A stretch of 64,000 nucleotides of DNA from Paenibacillus alvei DSM 29. GTDB taxonomy: Bacteria > Bacillota > Bacilli > Paenibacillales > Paenibacillaceae. The notes under the pieces are model-generated. The model did no database searches. It saw nothing but the letters and a program-made list of their open reading frames with translations, and was not told where the DNA came from. The position numbers were made by a program, and so were the translations under genes. Location: assembly GCF_000293805.1 (NCBI RefSeq), contig NZ_AMBZ01000004.1:62001-126000 (forward strand), given 5' to 3'. Of this stretch, positions 8,615-17,564 are shown piece by piece; the first letter of the stretch is position 1, and the number at the start of each line of letters is the position of its first letter.

Positions 8615-11594
8615 TGTAGGACAGATAGATTTAGACCTAGGGCTAAATTACGGCCCCTTCCGGCAGGAACTTAACGGAATCGCTGGTACAGCTACCAACT
8701 TAGTAGGTGGGGCTTTTCGTGGCCTTGGAGGCGTTATAGCTGGAGCTTTTGCGGTTCATAGCATTGTCAATTTCGGCCGTGAAGCCATTAACCTGGCATC
8801 TGACCTAGCAGAAGTGCAGAACGTCGTAAACGTCACTTTTGGATCGATGACTGGTCAGATTAATAACTGGTCGTCGAACCTTATTGACAGCTTTGGTTTG
8901 TCTGAGTTGTCTGCAAAAAAATATGCGTCCACAATGGGCGCGATGCTTAAATCGTCTGGTTTAACCGGAGAGGCCATGAAGGAGATGTCTGTCAAATTGA
9001 CAGAGCTATCTGCCGACATGGCCTCTTTTTATAACCTGAAAAACGATGAAGCCTATTACAAGGTCTTTTCCGGTATGGTCGGCGAAACAGAGCCACTGAA
9101 GCAGTTAGGCGTCAATATGTCCGTCGTGAATATGGAAGCATACGCCATGTCCCAGGGGATCACAAAGTCGTGGATGTCCATGACACAGGCTGAGCAGACC
9201 ATGCTGCGGTATGGATACCTGTTGAAGGTGACAGGCGATGCCCAAGGCGACTTTGCAAGGAACGGCGACAGCTGGGCGAACAGAGTTCGGATTATGACCG
9301 AACGCTGGAACATCTTCAAGGGTACGATGGGGGCAGGTTTCATTAATATCCTGTCTCCGATTATTCAGGGGTTAAACTGGCTGATATCCAAGCTGCAGAT
9401 TGCCGCAGCGTATTTTAGGGCGTTTACAGAGCTTGTCTTCGGGGATGCGGTGAATGCCGGTGGAGCTGGAGCTGTCGCACCGCTGAATGATACTGCCGAT
9501 GCAGCCACTGGCGCTGCTGGTGCGGTAGACGAGGCGGGTAAGGCGGCAGAAAAGGCAGGCAAGAAGAGTAAGAAGGCTGGCAAGGACATGAAGAATAGCC
9601 TGGCCGGGTTTGACCAATTGAATACGCTGGCAAAATCCACAGCGGGGGCGGTGGATGATGCAGCGGATGGAGCTGGCGGCCTTGGGGCATTTGCTGGCCT
9701 GGGTAATCTTGATCTAGGCACGCCTACCATCAACGTTGATCCGGTTAAGCAGCAGGTGGCTGCGTTCCTGGCAGACTTGAAATCTCGGTTCTCCGAGGCT
9801 TGGAGTTTCATATCTGCTGGCTGGTCCGGTATGGCTCCGGCTTTACAGCCGTTTGTAGACATGATGGATCCGATCGGTAAGTCTGTCATCAATATAGGGA
9901 ATACGTTCAAACGGCTGAAAGATGGCTTCCTGGTACCTGTTGCAAAGTACATCTTAGGTAACTTTATCCCATCGATCGTAATCGGGTTTACGAAAGCTTT
10001 TGCACCAGTCATTGCAAAACAGATAGTATGGGCGTTTCAGACATTTGATAAGACATTCCGCAATGTGACCAATCAAGCCATCAAACTGTGGGATACTGTG
10101 TGGCTGCCAAGTTTAGATCGGGTCAAGAACGCATTTGTAATGGCAATGCCGGTTATTGCTGGAGCATTGCAAAGCCTATTAACCAACACTATCAATCCAT
10201 TTGTAGACTTCATGCTTAATGGCTTTGCTATACCGTTGTCTACAACGATTACAGAAACTATCGTACCTATCTACGCAAATACGTTGGTGTGGGCATTCCA
10301 GACATTTGCGAAGTCAGCGACTAACGCAGTCAATCATATTAATGAATTGTGGAAGGGCACGCTGTTCCCTTCGCTAGTGAAGCTTCGCGATATGTTTATG
10401 GACGTTATTCCGCAGATAGGAAAAGCATTTGAAAAGTTACTGGACGGGACGATCAAACCGTTCGTTGATTATGCGCTGAATGATTTCATTATCCCAATCT
10501 CGGCCAAGGTGATTGATACGCTGGTGCCGGTGTTTACGGATACGCTTGTGTGGGCATTTAAGGAAGCTGCCAACACATTCGAATGGGCTGTAGGTATTAT
10601 CAACGATGTCTATAATACGGTGCTGAAACCTGTTTTCGATCTGATCAAAAAGATTGTCATGGACACCTTGGAGACGATAAAGGGGCTCTGGGATAAATAC
10701 GGTGCAGAATTGCTGACCAGTCTCTCTGAGGCAATGGAGAACATCCGGGATACGTTCCAAAAGCTGTGGGATGACATCTTGAAGCCGATTATCGAGCCAT
10801 TCCTGAAAAAGCTAAATGAAATATGGGAAGGTAGTTTGAAAGGGATCATCAAGCAAGTAGGCGAGGTGGTCATGAAGCTGGTGACAGCGGCGCTGGATAT
10901 TTACAACAAGTTTATCAGTCCACTGATTAACTACGTCGTAGATCAGCTTGCTCCGGGTTTCGTGAAGGGTTTTAACATCGTGCTTAATATCGTGACGACA
11001 GTCATATCCAGTGTGGGAGATATCATCAAGGGGCTGCTCAGAACGCTGGGCGGCATTATAGATTTTGTCACAGGCGTTTTTACGGGAGATTGGAAGAAGG
11101 CTTGGACTGGGGTTAAGGATATCTTTGGAGGTATCTTTGATTCCCTTTACGGACTTGTTAAGGCACCGCTGAACTTGATCATTGACGCCATTAACTCGGT
11201 CATTGACGGTTTCAACAGCATTAGCATTAGTATTCCGGAAGTCGAGGTTTTCGGCCATAAAATCGGCGGTGGCTCTATCGGTGTGCCGCAGATCCCGAAA
11301 ATACCACGCCTTGCTAAGGGCGGCCTGGCATATGGCCCGACACTGGCTATGGTAGGGGATAACAAGGGAGCAGGCGTTGACCCTGAAGTTGTTTCGCCGC
11401 TTTCCAAGCTGCAGGACATGATAGGAGCTAATAATCAGCCTATGCTGGAAGTGCTAATGCAAATATTACGAGCTCTTGAGAAGAACAGTCAGGGACAAGT
11501 CATCCAAGTTGACAGTACGGTACTAGGACGAGTTGTAGCAAATGCACTCAACGATATTACACGGCGTACAGGTCGATCACCATTAACCACATAG
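8607..11594 (+). CDS. Tape measure protein
   Basis: At 995 residues the longest gene in the prophage, as expected for the protein that sets tail length and is ejected into the cell. The N-terminal 220 residues contain the conserved tape measure block (AEVQNVVNVTFGSMTG, YASTMGAMLKSSGLTGEAMK, LKQLGVNMSVVNMEAYAMSQ). An Ala/Lys-rich linker follows at about 290-350, then repeated helical units with recurring Trp-Phe motifs (LVWAFQTF, LVWAFKEA), and a hydrophobic C-terminal region with predicted membrane-active helices. ATG 8607 overlaps the chaperone stop. By the usual 1.5 A per residue rule the tail would be roughly 150 nm, an inference only. Confidence 0.92.
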   Translation: MSSVGQIDLDLGLNYGPFRQELNGIAGTATNLVGGAFRGLGGVIAGAFAVHSIVNFGREAINLASDLAEVQNVVNVTFGSMTGQINNWSSNLIDSFGLSELSAKKYASTMGAMLKSSGLTGEAMKEMSVKLTELSADMASFYNLKNDEAYYKVFSGMVGETEPLKQLGVNMSVVNMEAYAMSQGITKSWMSMTQAEQTMLRYGYLLKVTGDAQGDFARNGDSWANRVRIMTERWNIFKGTMGAGFINILSPIIQGLNWLISKLQIAAAYFRAFTELVFGDAVNAGGAGAVAPLNDTADAATGAAGAVDEAGKAAEKAGKKSKKAGKDMKNSLAGFDQLNTLAKSTAGAVDDAADGAGGLGAFAGLGNLDLGTPTINVDPVKQQVAAFLADLKSRFSEAWSFISAGWSGMAPALQPFVDMMDPIGKSVINIGNTFKRLKDGFLVPVAKYILGNFIPSIVIGFTKAFAPVIAKQIVWAFQTFDKTFRNVTNQAIKLWDTVWLPSLDRVKNAFVMAMPVIAGALQSLLTNTINPFVDFMLNGFAIPLSTTITETIVPIYANTLVWAFQTFAKSATNAVNHINELWKGTLFPSLVKLRDMFMDVIPQIGKAFEKLLDGTIKPFVDYALNDFIIPISAKVIDTLVPVFTDTLVWAFKEAANTFEWAVGIINDVYNTVLKPVFDLIKKIVMDTLETIKGLWDKYGAELLTSLSEAMENIRDTFQKLWDDILKPIIEPFLKKLNEIWEGSLKGIIKQVGEVVMKLVTAALDIYNKFISPLINYVVDQLAPGFVKGFNIVLNIVTTVISSVGDIIKGLLRTLGGIIDFVTGVFTGDWKKAWTGVKDIFGGIFDSLYGLVKAPLNLIIDAINSVIDGFNSISISIPEVEVFGHKIGGGSIGVPQIPKIPRLAKGGLAYGPTLAMVGDNKGAGVDPEVVSPLSKLQDMIGANNQPMLEVLMQILRALEKNSQGQVIQVDSTVLGRVVANALNDITRRTGRSPLTT

Positions 11595-11608
11595 AGAGGG
11601 GGCGCTGC

Positions 11609-11968
11609 ATGAAAATCATGATCGACGGCCAAGAGATTGCCGCCTATCCGTCAACTTTTCAGGTGACAATCTTAGATATTGATGACGGTAATTCATCTGT
11701 CCGGACAGCAAACGGAACCCTAAACCGGGATCGTGTGGCCGTTAAGAGACAGATTGACATGACTTGGGGCGTACTGAGCGAAAAGCAGATATCAAGTATA
11801 TTAAAAGCCATGTCGAATGTATTTTTCGATTTCACATTCCCAGATCCAATGGCAGGCGGAAGCCTCACTAAGAAAATGTATGTAGGCAATCGGCCAGCTC
11901 CGTTCAGTGTGATCAGTAACGGAGTGGTTCACTGGAATGGTCTGAAGCTGACCCTAACAGAGAGGTGA
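11609..11968 (+). CDS. Phage tail protein, DUF6711-like
   Basis: A 119-residue protein between the tape measure and the large tail-tip protein. The sequence MKIMIDGQEIAAYPSTF and later DMTWGVLSEKQISSILKAM resemble the small tail proteins found at this spot in several Firmicute phages, related in layout to tail tube or distal tail domains. It has a strong ribosome site (GAGAGGGGGC) and is followed five bases later by the next gene. The exact role in the tail tip is not established. Confidence 0.7.
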   Translation: MKIMIDGQEIAAYPSTFQVTILDIDDGNSSVRTANGTLNRDRVAVKRQIDMTWGVLSEKQISSILKAMSNVFFDFTFPDPMAGGSLTKKMYVGNRPAPFSVISNGVVHWNGLKLTLTER

Positions 11969-11973
11969 TCTGA

Positions 11974-14040
11974 TTGTATCCAATATCGCCACTCTATGCT
12001 GATTACTTACGGCGGCCAGACCGGGAATTTATCGTCAAGGTAACCGTGGGATCAGAGGAATTTGATAATACACGAATCGTGGATTTCAGTATCGAGAATA
12101 GCTTGAGCCTGACAGATGGGTTCCAGCTCGGAACAGCCATCCCGTCTAAACTCACCATTAAGCTGCGAACGAACTATATTGTTCCGCCGAATGCTCGGGT
12201 CGTGCCGTATCTGTCCTTGTCTATGTCGGGTTTAACCTGGCTGCAGGCGCAGTATCCATGGCAGGACGTAGATATCAATTGGAATGGTACTAGTACGAAC
12301 TGGCTGCCATTGGGAGAGTTTTATGTAGATTCCCGCGAACGGGTTAATGATGTATGGACTTACATCTGCTATGACAAGCTAGTTTTTGCTGATGTACCTT
12401 ATGTATCATCCCTGACTTATCCGGCTACGCAGCAGGCCGTATTTAACGAGATTTGTGCGCGGCTGGGCTGGACTTATGACAGCAGCGTGCAGATTAATCC
12501 AGCTTACAAGATACAGGTCGGACCAGCGGGCTACAGCATGCGTCAGGTGCTTGCCTACATCGCTGCGGCCAATAGCGCAAGCATCTACATTGATAAAGCT
12601 GGCACCCTCAAATTCAAACGGTTTACAGCCAGCGAGGAGCCTGTATTCGCCATGACCACAGCAGATTATGTCAGCGCTAAGCAGACCAATCCGGTCAAGA
12701 CATATACCAGGATAGTGGCCACGTACAACACCGAAGATGATTTGCAATACGAGGTTGGAAGCGGTGATGAAAACTATACCCTTTATATCGAAAACCCGTT
12801 TGTGACACAGAGCATGGTTAATGATCTGCATGCCAAGTTGAACGGGTTTTCTTATTTGCCTTTGACTATGGATGCTCGTGGATATCCGCAGCTGGAACAA
12901 GGAGACGTTATTGCCTTTGAGCAGCAGGAGGGCGCCACTTGGGACGATACGGTTTCAGCTTGGCAGGATACGCACATACCCTGGGATGGCATTGTCCGGT
13001 ACAAGTCAATAATCTTGCACCAGGTATTTAGCTTCGCGGGCGGGCTGCGTATGTCGCTGGAAGCTCCGTCCGTGTCGGCGCAGCAAAGTGAATTTGTCGT
13101 AGAGGGGTCATTGTCACAGCAGGTCAACAAGCTGGACAAGACGTCAGTTAAAGAGGGAAAGAACTATTTTGGCGCAACAATTACACGAACAGAGGGGCTC
13201 ATCATTGAACGTGAAGATCATCGCTCGAAGGTCATCCTGAACAGCGATAAGCTCTCTTTCCAGGCTGATGGACAAGATAAAATCTACTTCGATCCTTGGG
13301 CAGGACGATACAAATTTAACGGTACGTTAGAGGCGACTGACGGCGTATTCAGTGGCAACCTACAGGCTGCAGGTGGAACGTTTACCGGCACTCTTCGCGG
13401 AGTGGATGGAGACTTCAGCGGTGAGCTTCGAGCAGCACGGGGGACTTTTGCTGGCGACCTGCAGGCCGCTGGCGGAACGTTTACAGGGACGCTTCGCGGT
13501 GTAGACGGTGATTTCTCTGGAACCATATCTGCATCTACTATAAACGGTGGCACGATTAACGGAACAACCATTATCGGTTCTTCCATAAAGACGGCAGTAT
13601 CTGGGGGAAGGATTGAGCTTGATCCCAACGGTTTCATGTTCTATGACAACTCTGGTAGACAGAGGGTAAAGCTGGGGTGGAACTCGGCAGCGGACATTTC
13701 CGGACACACGTACTATAATTCTAGCGGTTCGCCGATGGGGATTGTGTATGCTATCACTGAAGAAATGCATGTAATTGGTAACCGAGATTTACGTCTTGGG
13801 GCAAGTGGAACGATATACTTGCAGGGGCCAGTTAAGTTCACATCCTCGGTATCTGGATTGAATTTGGGGATTAGTGATATAGCTGGATTGCGTGATAAGT
13901 TAGATTCATTACAGTCTCAGATTGATGGTCTTCGCCGCTCGTTCAGTAACCATAGTCACACTGTTAATATCGGAACTCATAACCATGGCAACAATCAGAA
14001 CCAAAACTGGGGTGGAACCTTCACAACGTCGACCCCGTAG
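11974..14040 (+). CDS. Tail tip / side-fibre structural protein with collagen-like repeats
   Basis: A 688-residue protein starting at TTG 11974 behind GAGGTGAT. The N-terminal 360 residues look like a phage minor structural (tail hub, Tal-type) domain. A repetitive Gly/Thr/Asp region follows, in which a 33-residue unit (QAAGGTFTGTLRGVDGDFSG and on) is repeated and degenerates on both sides, predicting a trimeric beta-helical stalk. The C-terminus ends in a His-rich segment NHSHTVNIGTHNHGNNQNQN, recalling the HxH metal-binding tips of phage fibres. This suggests a receptor-contacting role. No protease motif was recognised. Confidence 0.78.
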   Translation: MYPISPLYADYLRRPDREFIVKVTVGSEEFDNTRIVDFSIENSLSLTDGFQLGTAIPSKLTIKLRTNYIVPPNARVVPYLSLSMSGLTWLQAQYPWQDVDINWNGTSTNWLPLGEFYVDSRERVNDVWTYICYDKLVFADVPYVSSLTYPATQQAVFNEICARLGWTYDSSVQINPAYKIQVGPAGYSMRQVLAYIAAANSASIYIDKAGTLKFKRFTASEEPVFAMTTADYVSAKQTNPVKTYTRIVATYNTEDDLQYEVGSGDENYTLYIENPFVTQSMVNDLHAKLNGFSYLPLTMDARGYPQLEQGDVIAFEQQEGATWDDTVSAWQDTHIPWDGIVRYKSIILHQVFSFAGGLRMSLEAPSVSAQQSEFVVEGSLSQQVNKLDKTSVKEGKNYFGATITRTEGLIIEREDHRSKVILNSDKLSFQADGQDKIYFDPWAGRYKFNGTLEATDGVFSGNLQAAGGTFTGTLRGVDGDFSGELRAARGTFAGDLQAAGGTFTGTLRGVDGDFSGTISASTINGGTINGTTIIGSSIKTAVSGGRIELDPNGFMFYDNSGRQRVKLGWNSAADISGHTYYNSSGSPMGIVYAITEEMHVIGNRDLRLGASGTIYLQGPVKFTSSVSGLNLGISDIAGLRDKLDSLQSQIDGLRRSFSNHSHTVNIGTHNHGNNQNQNWGGTFTTSTP
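13363..13560 (+). repeat. 99-bp (33-residue) tandem repeat inside the tail protein gene
   Basis: A unit beginning CAGGCTGCAGGTGGAACG at 13363 recurs as CAGGCCGCTGGCGGAACG at 13462, a period of 99 bases. Codons differ mainly at third positions while the protein repeat (AAGGTFTGTLRGVDGDFSG) is kept, so the repeat is under protein-level selection rather than being a recent duplication. Degenerate half units flank it. Confidence 0.85.
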
Positions 14041-14081
14041 TGATATGATAGAGGTAAATATTGCTACGGAGGATTTTCTAT

Positions 14082-14648
14082 ATGAAAAAATGGGCGTATC
14101 TAGTAAGTGGTATTGTCATTGGTTCTTTGATTGCAACTGCAGGAAGTGCATTTGCTGATCAAATCAAGTCAATAGTGGGGAAGAAGGTAACTGGTGAGTA
14201 TACGGTAATCGTAAACGGAAAAGAACTCCAAGATAAAGGAGCAGTGATTGATGGTAAAACCAACGTCCCTGTACGCGGGGTTTCTCAGGCGTTAGGAGCT
14301 GAAATACGAGTGGAAGGAAAAAAGATATTGGTAACATCTAAACAAGCGGCAAGTGCTACGGCTGGTGGATCAACTAAAGCTGATGCAAATGAATATATGG
14401 CGGATTCCAAAGAGAGTCTAGAGGTATTGAGAGATAGTATTAAGAATAACAGAATTAAGCCTGCTGTTGAGGAGCGTCAAAGCCTTGTCGAAGAAATTGA
14501 GGATCTGAGAAAAGAGGAAGAAAAGTCGGGAAGAGAAGTGCCTGTGCTAAAGGCAAAAGAAAAGCAGCTTGCCGAATACGACGAAATCATTGCCAGAGCA
14601 AATAAGGAGCTCCGCTTAGTTGAGGAAGCTTTGGCGACAAAGAAATAA
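14082..14648 (+). CDS. Secreted stalk-domain (copper amine oxidase N-like) protein
   Basis: A 188-residue protein. The start is ATG 14082, with GGAGG at 14068-14072, not the upstream in-frame ATG. Residues 1-28 (MKKWAYLVSGIVIGSLIATA and on to SAFADQ) form a signal peptide. A copper amine oxidase N-terminal/stalk-like domain follows (YTVIVNGKELQDKGAVIDG, NVPVRGVSQALGAE), then a charged coiled coil at about 105-188. Such domains are abundant in Paenibacillus cell-surface proteins. Its place among tail genes with its own terminator suggests a cargo gene that may alter the lysogen surface; that role is inference. Confidence 0.75.
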   Translation: MKKWAYLVSGIVIGSLIATAGSAFADQIKSIVGKKVTGEYTVIVNGKELQDKGAVIDGKTNVPVRGVSQALGAEIRVEGKKILVTSKQAASATAGGSTKADANEYMADSKESLEVLRDSIKNNRIKPAVEERQSLVEEIEDLRKEEEKSGREVPVLKAKEKQLAEYDEIIARANKELRLVEEALATKK

Positions 14649-14668
14649 TCAAATATAACTACTATTCA

Positions 14669-14694
14669 GGTCTCGCTTATAGCGAGGCCTTTTT
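14669..14694 (+). terminator. Rho-independent terminator after the stalk-domain gene
   Basis: Stem GGTCTCGC / GCGAGGCC (one G-T pair), loop TTATA, followed by T5 at 14690-14694. It sits 20 bases after the stop and could limit read-through into the following fibre genes. Confidence 0.85.
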
Positions 14695-14713
14695 GTTTGG
14701 AAGGAGGCATCTC

Positions 14714-14908
14714 ATGGCTCAAGTACAACCTATCATTCGTATCGAGTTGGATCCAACCCAGCCTGTGCCCGAGATATGCGCCGTCATTATGGCCGTGGTC
14801 CCATACCATCCAGGGCAAGAAGAAGCTTTGCTGCTTGGTGTCCAGAATGCAATTGAGAAGCGACTGAAGCAATTAAGCAAGAAAGGAGATGAGGCTATTG
14901 GCCAATAA
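14714..14908 (+). CDS. Small phage protein, unknown function
   Basis: A 64-residue protein from ATG 14714 behind AAGGAGG. It begins MAQVQPIIRIELDPTQPVPE and ends in a charged helix. The stop at 14906-14908 overlaps the start of the tail fibre gene (TTG 14898). I do not recognise a family; overlap and spacing show it belongs to the fibre operon. Confidence 0.65.
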   Translation: MAQVQPIIRIELDPTQPVPEICAVIMAVVPYHPGQEEALLLGVQNAIEKRLKQLSKKGDEAIGQ

Positions 14909-16564
14909 GTATTGCAACCTAATCGGCACCAAAAAGATCAGCGAGGATTTCGGGAATATCAATATCGGCTTTGATAAAGTACAGCAGGACATGGAAGGTA
15001 ACAAATCGGTAGCTGACTCACATATTGCTGATAAGACCATCCACGTCACACAGGCCGACAAGGACAATTGGAACAGCAAGGCTCCAGGTAGCACACTAAC
15101 TGATTTCAATGCCCATAAGAATAACGGAGACATCCATGTCACAAAGGCTAAAAAGGATGAATGGGACTCGAAGGCTCCAGGCAATACAAAGACAGAGTTA
15201 GACACTCATGTAGCTGATAAGGTTGTCCATGTTACTCAAGATGATCATGATAAGCTCGGCAGCATCGAGGAAGGGGCTGAAGTTAACCAGTTGGCTTTTT
15301 CGAAGGTCAATGATGTATCTGCTAAAAGCAAAACAGACTCACTCAAAATTAAAGGCGGCATCGGTATTACCGTCACCTCTAATCCCGATACAAATGAGGT
15401 AACGGTGACAGCGACTGGAGACGCTACGCCTGGTCCGCATGCGGAGACACACCTTCCTGGGGGGACAGATGTAATTCCATTCGCCACTGAAACAGTAGGA
15501 GGCCTGATGTCGGAACAGGATAAAAAAACATCGGGCAGACTGCAACCAAACTGGACGACCATTTGAAAAGTACAGCAGCTCATGCCGCGGCAGCTATAAT
15601 GGTTGATGATCCTGAGTTTACTGACAAGAACGTGCTTGGAGTGCTGAAGTATTTAAAGTCGCTTGCCAATAGCATAAAAACGAAGGTCGCCGCTGCTATT
15701 GGCTCTCCCGCCACTGGAGGAGATACGGGTGACCAACTAGCACAAAAGATCAACGATGCTAAAGCGGTGGGGGCATCCAATTTGGTAGCAAAGGGTATCT
15801 CTGCTACGGCAACAGAATCGCTGGCTACCTTGTTCGATAAAATCAGTAACATCATAAAGGGTTCGGGCAATGCTCAACCAGTTGATGTGTTGGTAGGTAA
15901 GACGTTCACAAATGATGGCGGTGTACCTTTGACTGGGACTATGCCGAATCGGTCAGCAGAGAATCATCACATGCCTAGCACTGCCCATACGGTTTGGCCA
16001 GGGGATAGGGTGTTTCTGCAGCCTCCACACGGCTACTATGATGGGGCTTCGTGGGTAACGGCTCCTGCGACGCAACTCAAGCCTGAAAACCTGCCCAAAG
16101 ACGTAAATATCCTAGGTGTGCAAGGAACAGCAGAACGTGCTGTACCTGGGAGGATAAGCATTACGTACAACTCGGGGCAACGTCCGGGTGTACCCGGGGA
16201 GGTTACCTTTGTTGAGTTGGCGACCATCTCAGCCGGTGTCAAACTAATAACTTTAACAAAGCCAGACTGTAGCAGCCTCTTCTTTTGGAGCCATGGCTTT
16301 ATAGCCCTTTCGCTGCGAGATGCACTTGGTAATGAAATCGAAATTGCTAGAAATAGTGTGTCGATAAGTATTGACACGTTAGTTTTGGACTTTTGGGGCA
16401 GAACAGCATCCGCCAGTGGAAGTTCGGATGGGCACGCGGTGTTCAGCAGGAATATCCAACCGGAATTCAATCAAAACACAACGATGAAGCTTGGGTATAC
16501 GATTAGATCAGGCGGCAATGAAGTTTCATATTTTGATGCGAGATGTACAATAACGCACATGTGA
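14898..16564 (+). CDS. Tail fibre protein, one-base frame break in an A-run
   Basis: Two frames join into one 555-residue fibre. The first (TTG 14898, behind AAGGAGATGAGG; start NKYCNLIGTKKI) carries repeated SKAPG...HVTQ...DKDNW units. It meets TTTGA at 15566 after a break at the A7 run 15522-15528. With one more A the reading is EQDKKNIGQTATKLDDHLKS, continuing in the downstream frame to 16564. The repeats and a HAETHLPGGTD motif are typical of host-range fibres. The break may be a sequencing undercall, a true mutation, or slippage at A7; the first is favoured because the same defect occurs in essential host genes. Confidence 0.75.
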
Positions 16565-16573
16565 GGTGAAGAA

Positions 16574-16924
16574 ATGTATATTGCTTACGATATTGTGTCG
16601 CAAAAAACTGGTAGGGTACGGGCGATATATCACAACCCCGTACCAGAGCAGATAGAAATGGAGTCGAACGGATTCTATATTGAATCCATTCCGGAAGCGG
16701 AGGAAAAGCCGGGGTTTACTTCTAAACCAATGGTGAAAATAGATACGAAGGAGATTTATTTTGACTATGTAGCAATTCCTGACTTACCAATCGATAATAC
16801 ATCAGAGATCCACAAATTGAAGTTAGCAGTCGCAGAGCTTGCAGAGACTCAAGAGGCAGATGGCACAAAAACAAAGTTAGCTCTAGCCGAGCTTGCCGAG
16901 TTGGTTGCAGGAGGTGAAAAGTAA
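16574..16924 (+). CDS. Phage tail-associated protein, unknown function
   Basis: A 116-residue protein after the fibre gene. The N-terminal 75 residues are beta-rich (MYIAYDIVSQKTGRVRAIYH), and the C-terminus is an Ala/Glu/Leu helix with an imprecise repeat (KLAVAELAE, KLALAELAE). Position between fibre and XkdX-like peptide suggests a fibre-assembly or baseplate accessory protein. No recognised motif. Confidence 0.65.
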   Translation: MYIAYDIVSQKTGRVRAIYHNPVPEQIEMESNGFYIESIPEAEEKPGFTSKPMVKIDTKEIYFDYVAIPDLPIDNTSEIHKLKLAVAELAETQEADGTKTKLALAELAELVAGGEK

Positions 16925-16925
16925 C

Positions 16926-17027
16926 ATGGCAAAGATATATTGTGATCTAATCAGGATTGGATTGCGAAGCATTGAGCAAGTACCACTCACATGGCGAGAT
17001 GCTGTACAAAATATGCTTGAAACTTAA
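16926..17027 (+). CDS. XkdX-family small phage protein
   Basis: A 33-residue peptide beginning MAKIYCDLIRIGLRSIEQVP and ending in WRDAVQNMLET. This is the pattern of the XkdX family found just after tail fibre genes in PBSX-like and other Firmicute phages. ATG 16926 lies two bases after the previous stop, with GGAGGTGAAAAG upstream. Function is unknown in the family. Confidence 0.8.
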   Translation: MAKIYCDLIRIGLRSIEQVPLTWRDAVQNMLET

Positions 17028-17028
17028 G

Positions 17029-17057
17029 GCGCTACCGCATAGACGGTCAGCGCTTTT
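17029..17057 (+). terminator. Terminator after the tail module
   Basis: Stem GCGCTACCG pairs with CGGT-C-AGCGC (one bulged C), followed by T4 at 17054-17057. A second hairpin (GCCCTCG / CGGGGGC) occurs at about 17061-17084 before the holin ribosome site, so the lysis module may be partly uncoupled from tail transcription. Confidence 0.65.
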
Positions 17058-17111
17058 ATTGTGCCCTCGGCTAATTGTCGGGGGCTATTTCTATTTCAAA
17101 GGGGGATTTAT

Positions 17112-17564
17112 ATGGATCGCTTTATTGAATTTGTTGGACAACTCGTAGGAGACTACGGCACAAAGCAAGTAGCTGCAGCTGGTGGTTTTGGTGTTATTGG
17201 GGCATACCTGTTCGGTGGTTGGCCGCTGCTGCTGCAGGTGCTTCTGATTATGACGGTTGCTGACTTTATCACTGGTATTATGGCTGCCGGAACTGAGGGC
17301 AAGCTACGCAGCAGTCGTGGACTTGTCGGTATCGCCCGTAAGGTATTTATCTTTGTAATTATCTCCATTGCACACCAGGTTGACACGGTTCTAGGTGATC
17401 AGCACATGCTCCGGGACGCTACAGTGTTTTTCTATATGGCGAACGAGCTGCTGTCGATTATCGAGAATGGTGGCCGCATAGGAGTGCCGATTCCTGGTGT
17501 GATTAAGCAGGCAGTCGAGGTTTTGAAAGGAAAGGGCGGGGATAACGATGGCAATCGAAATTAA
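17112..17564 (+). CDS. Phage holin (toxin secretion/phage lysis holin family)
   Basis: A 150-residue membrane protein with three hydrophobic stretches: about 24-37 (GGFGVIGAYLFGG), 40-58 (LLLQVLLIMTVADFITGIMA) and 75-90 (IARKVFIFVIISIAH). The DFITGIMAA motif is characteristic of the phage_holin_4 family. It would permeabilise the membrane to release or activate the amidase. AAAGGGGG precedes ATG 17112. The amidase start overlaps its end by 17 bases. Confidence 0.9.
   Translation: MDRFIEFVGQLVGDYGTKQVAAAGGFGVIGAYLFGGWPLLLQVLLIMTVADFITGIMAAGTEGKLRSSRGLVGIARKVFIFVIISIAHQVDTVLGDQHMLRDATVFFYMANELLSIIENGGRIGVPIPGVIKQAVEVLKGKGGDNDGNRN

Noticed and set aside
9365..10012. 215-residue open frame opposite the tape measure gene
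   Set aside because: Pro/Ala/Ser-rich antisense of the Ala/Gly linker; no start signals.
13363..13560. Repeats considered as a CRISPR array
   Set aside because: The 99-bp repeats are in frame within a tail gene, have no spacers and no cas genes are near.
15522..15566. Programmed -1 frameshift in the tail fibre at A7
   Set aside because: Possible in principle, but the same one-A deficit in hemC, hemL and valS makes sequence error more likely; not called as recoding.
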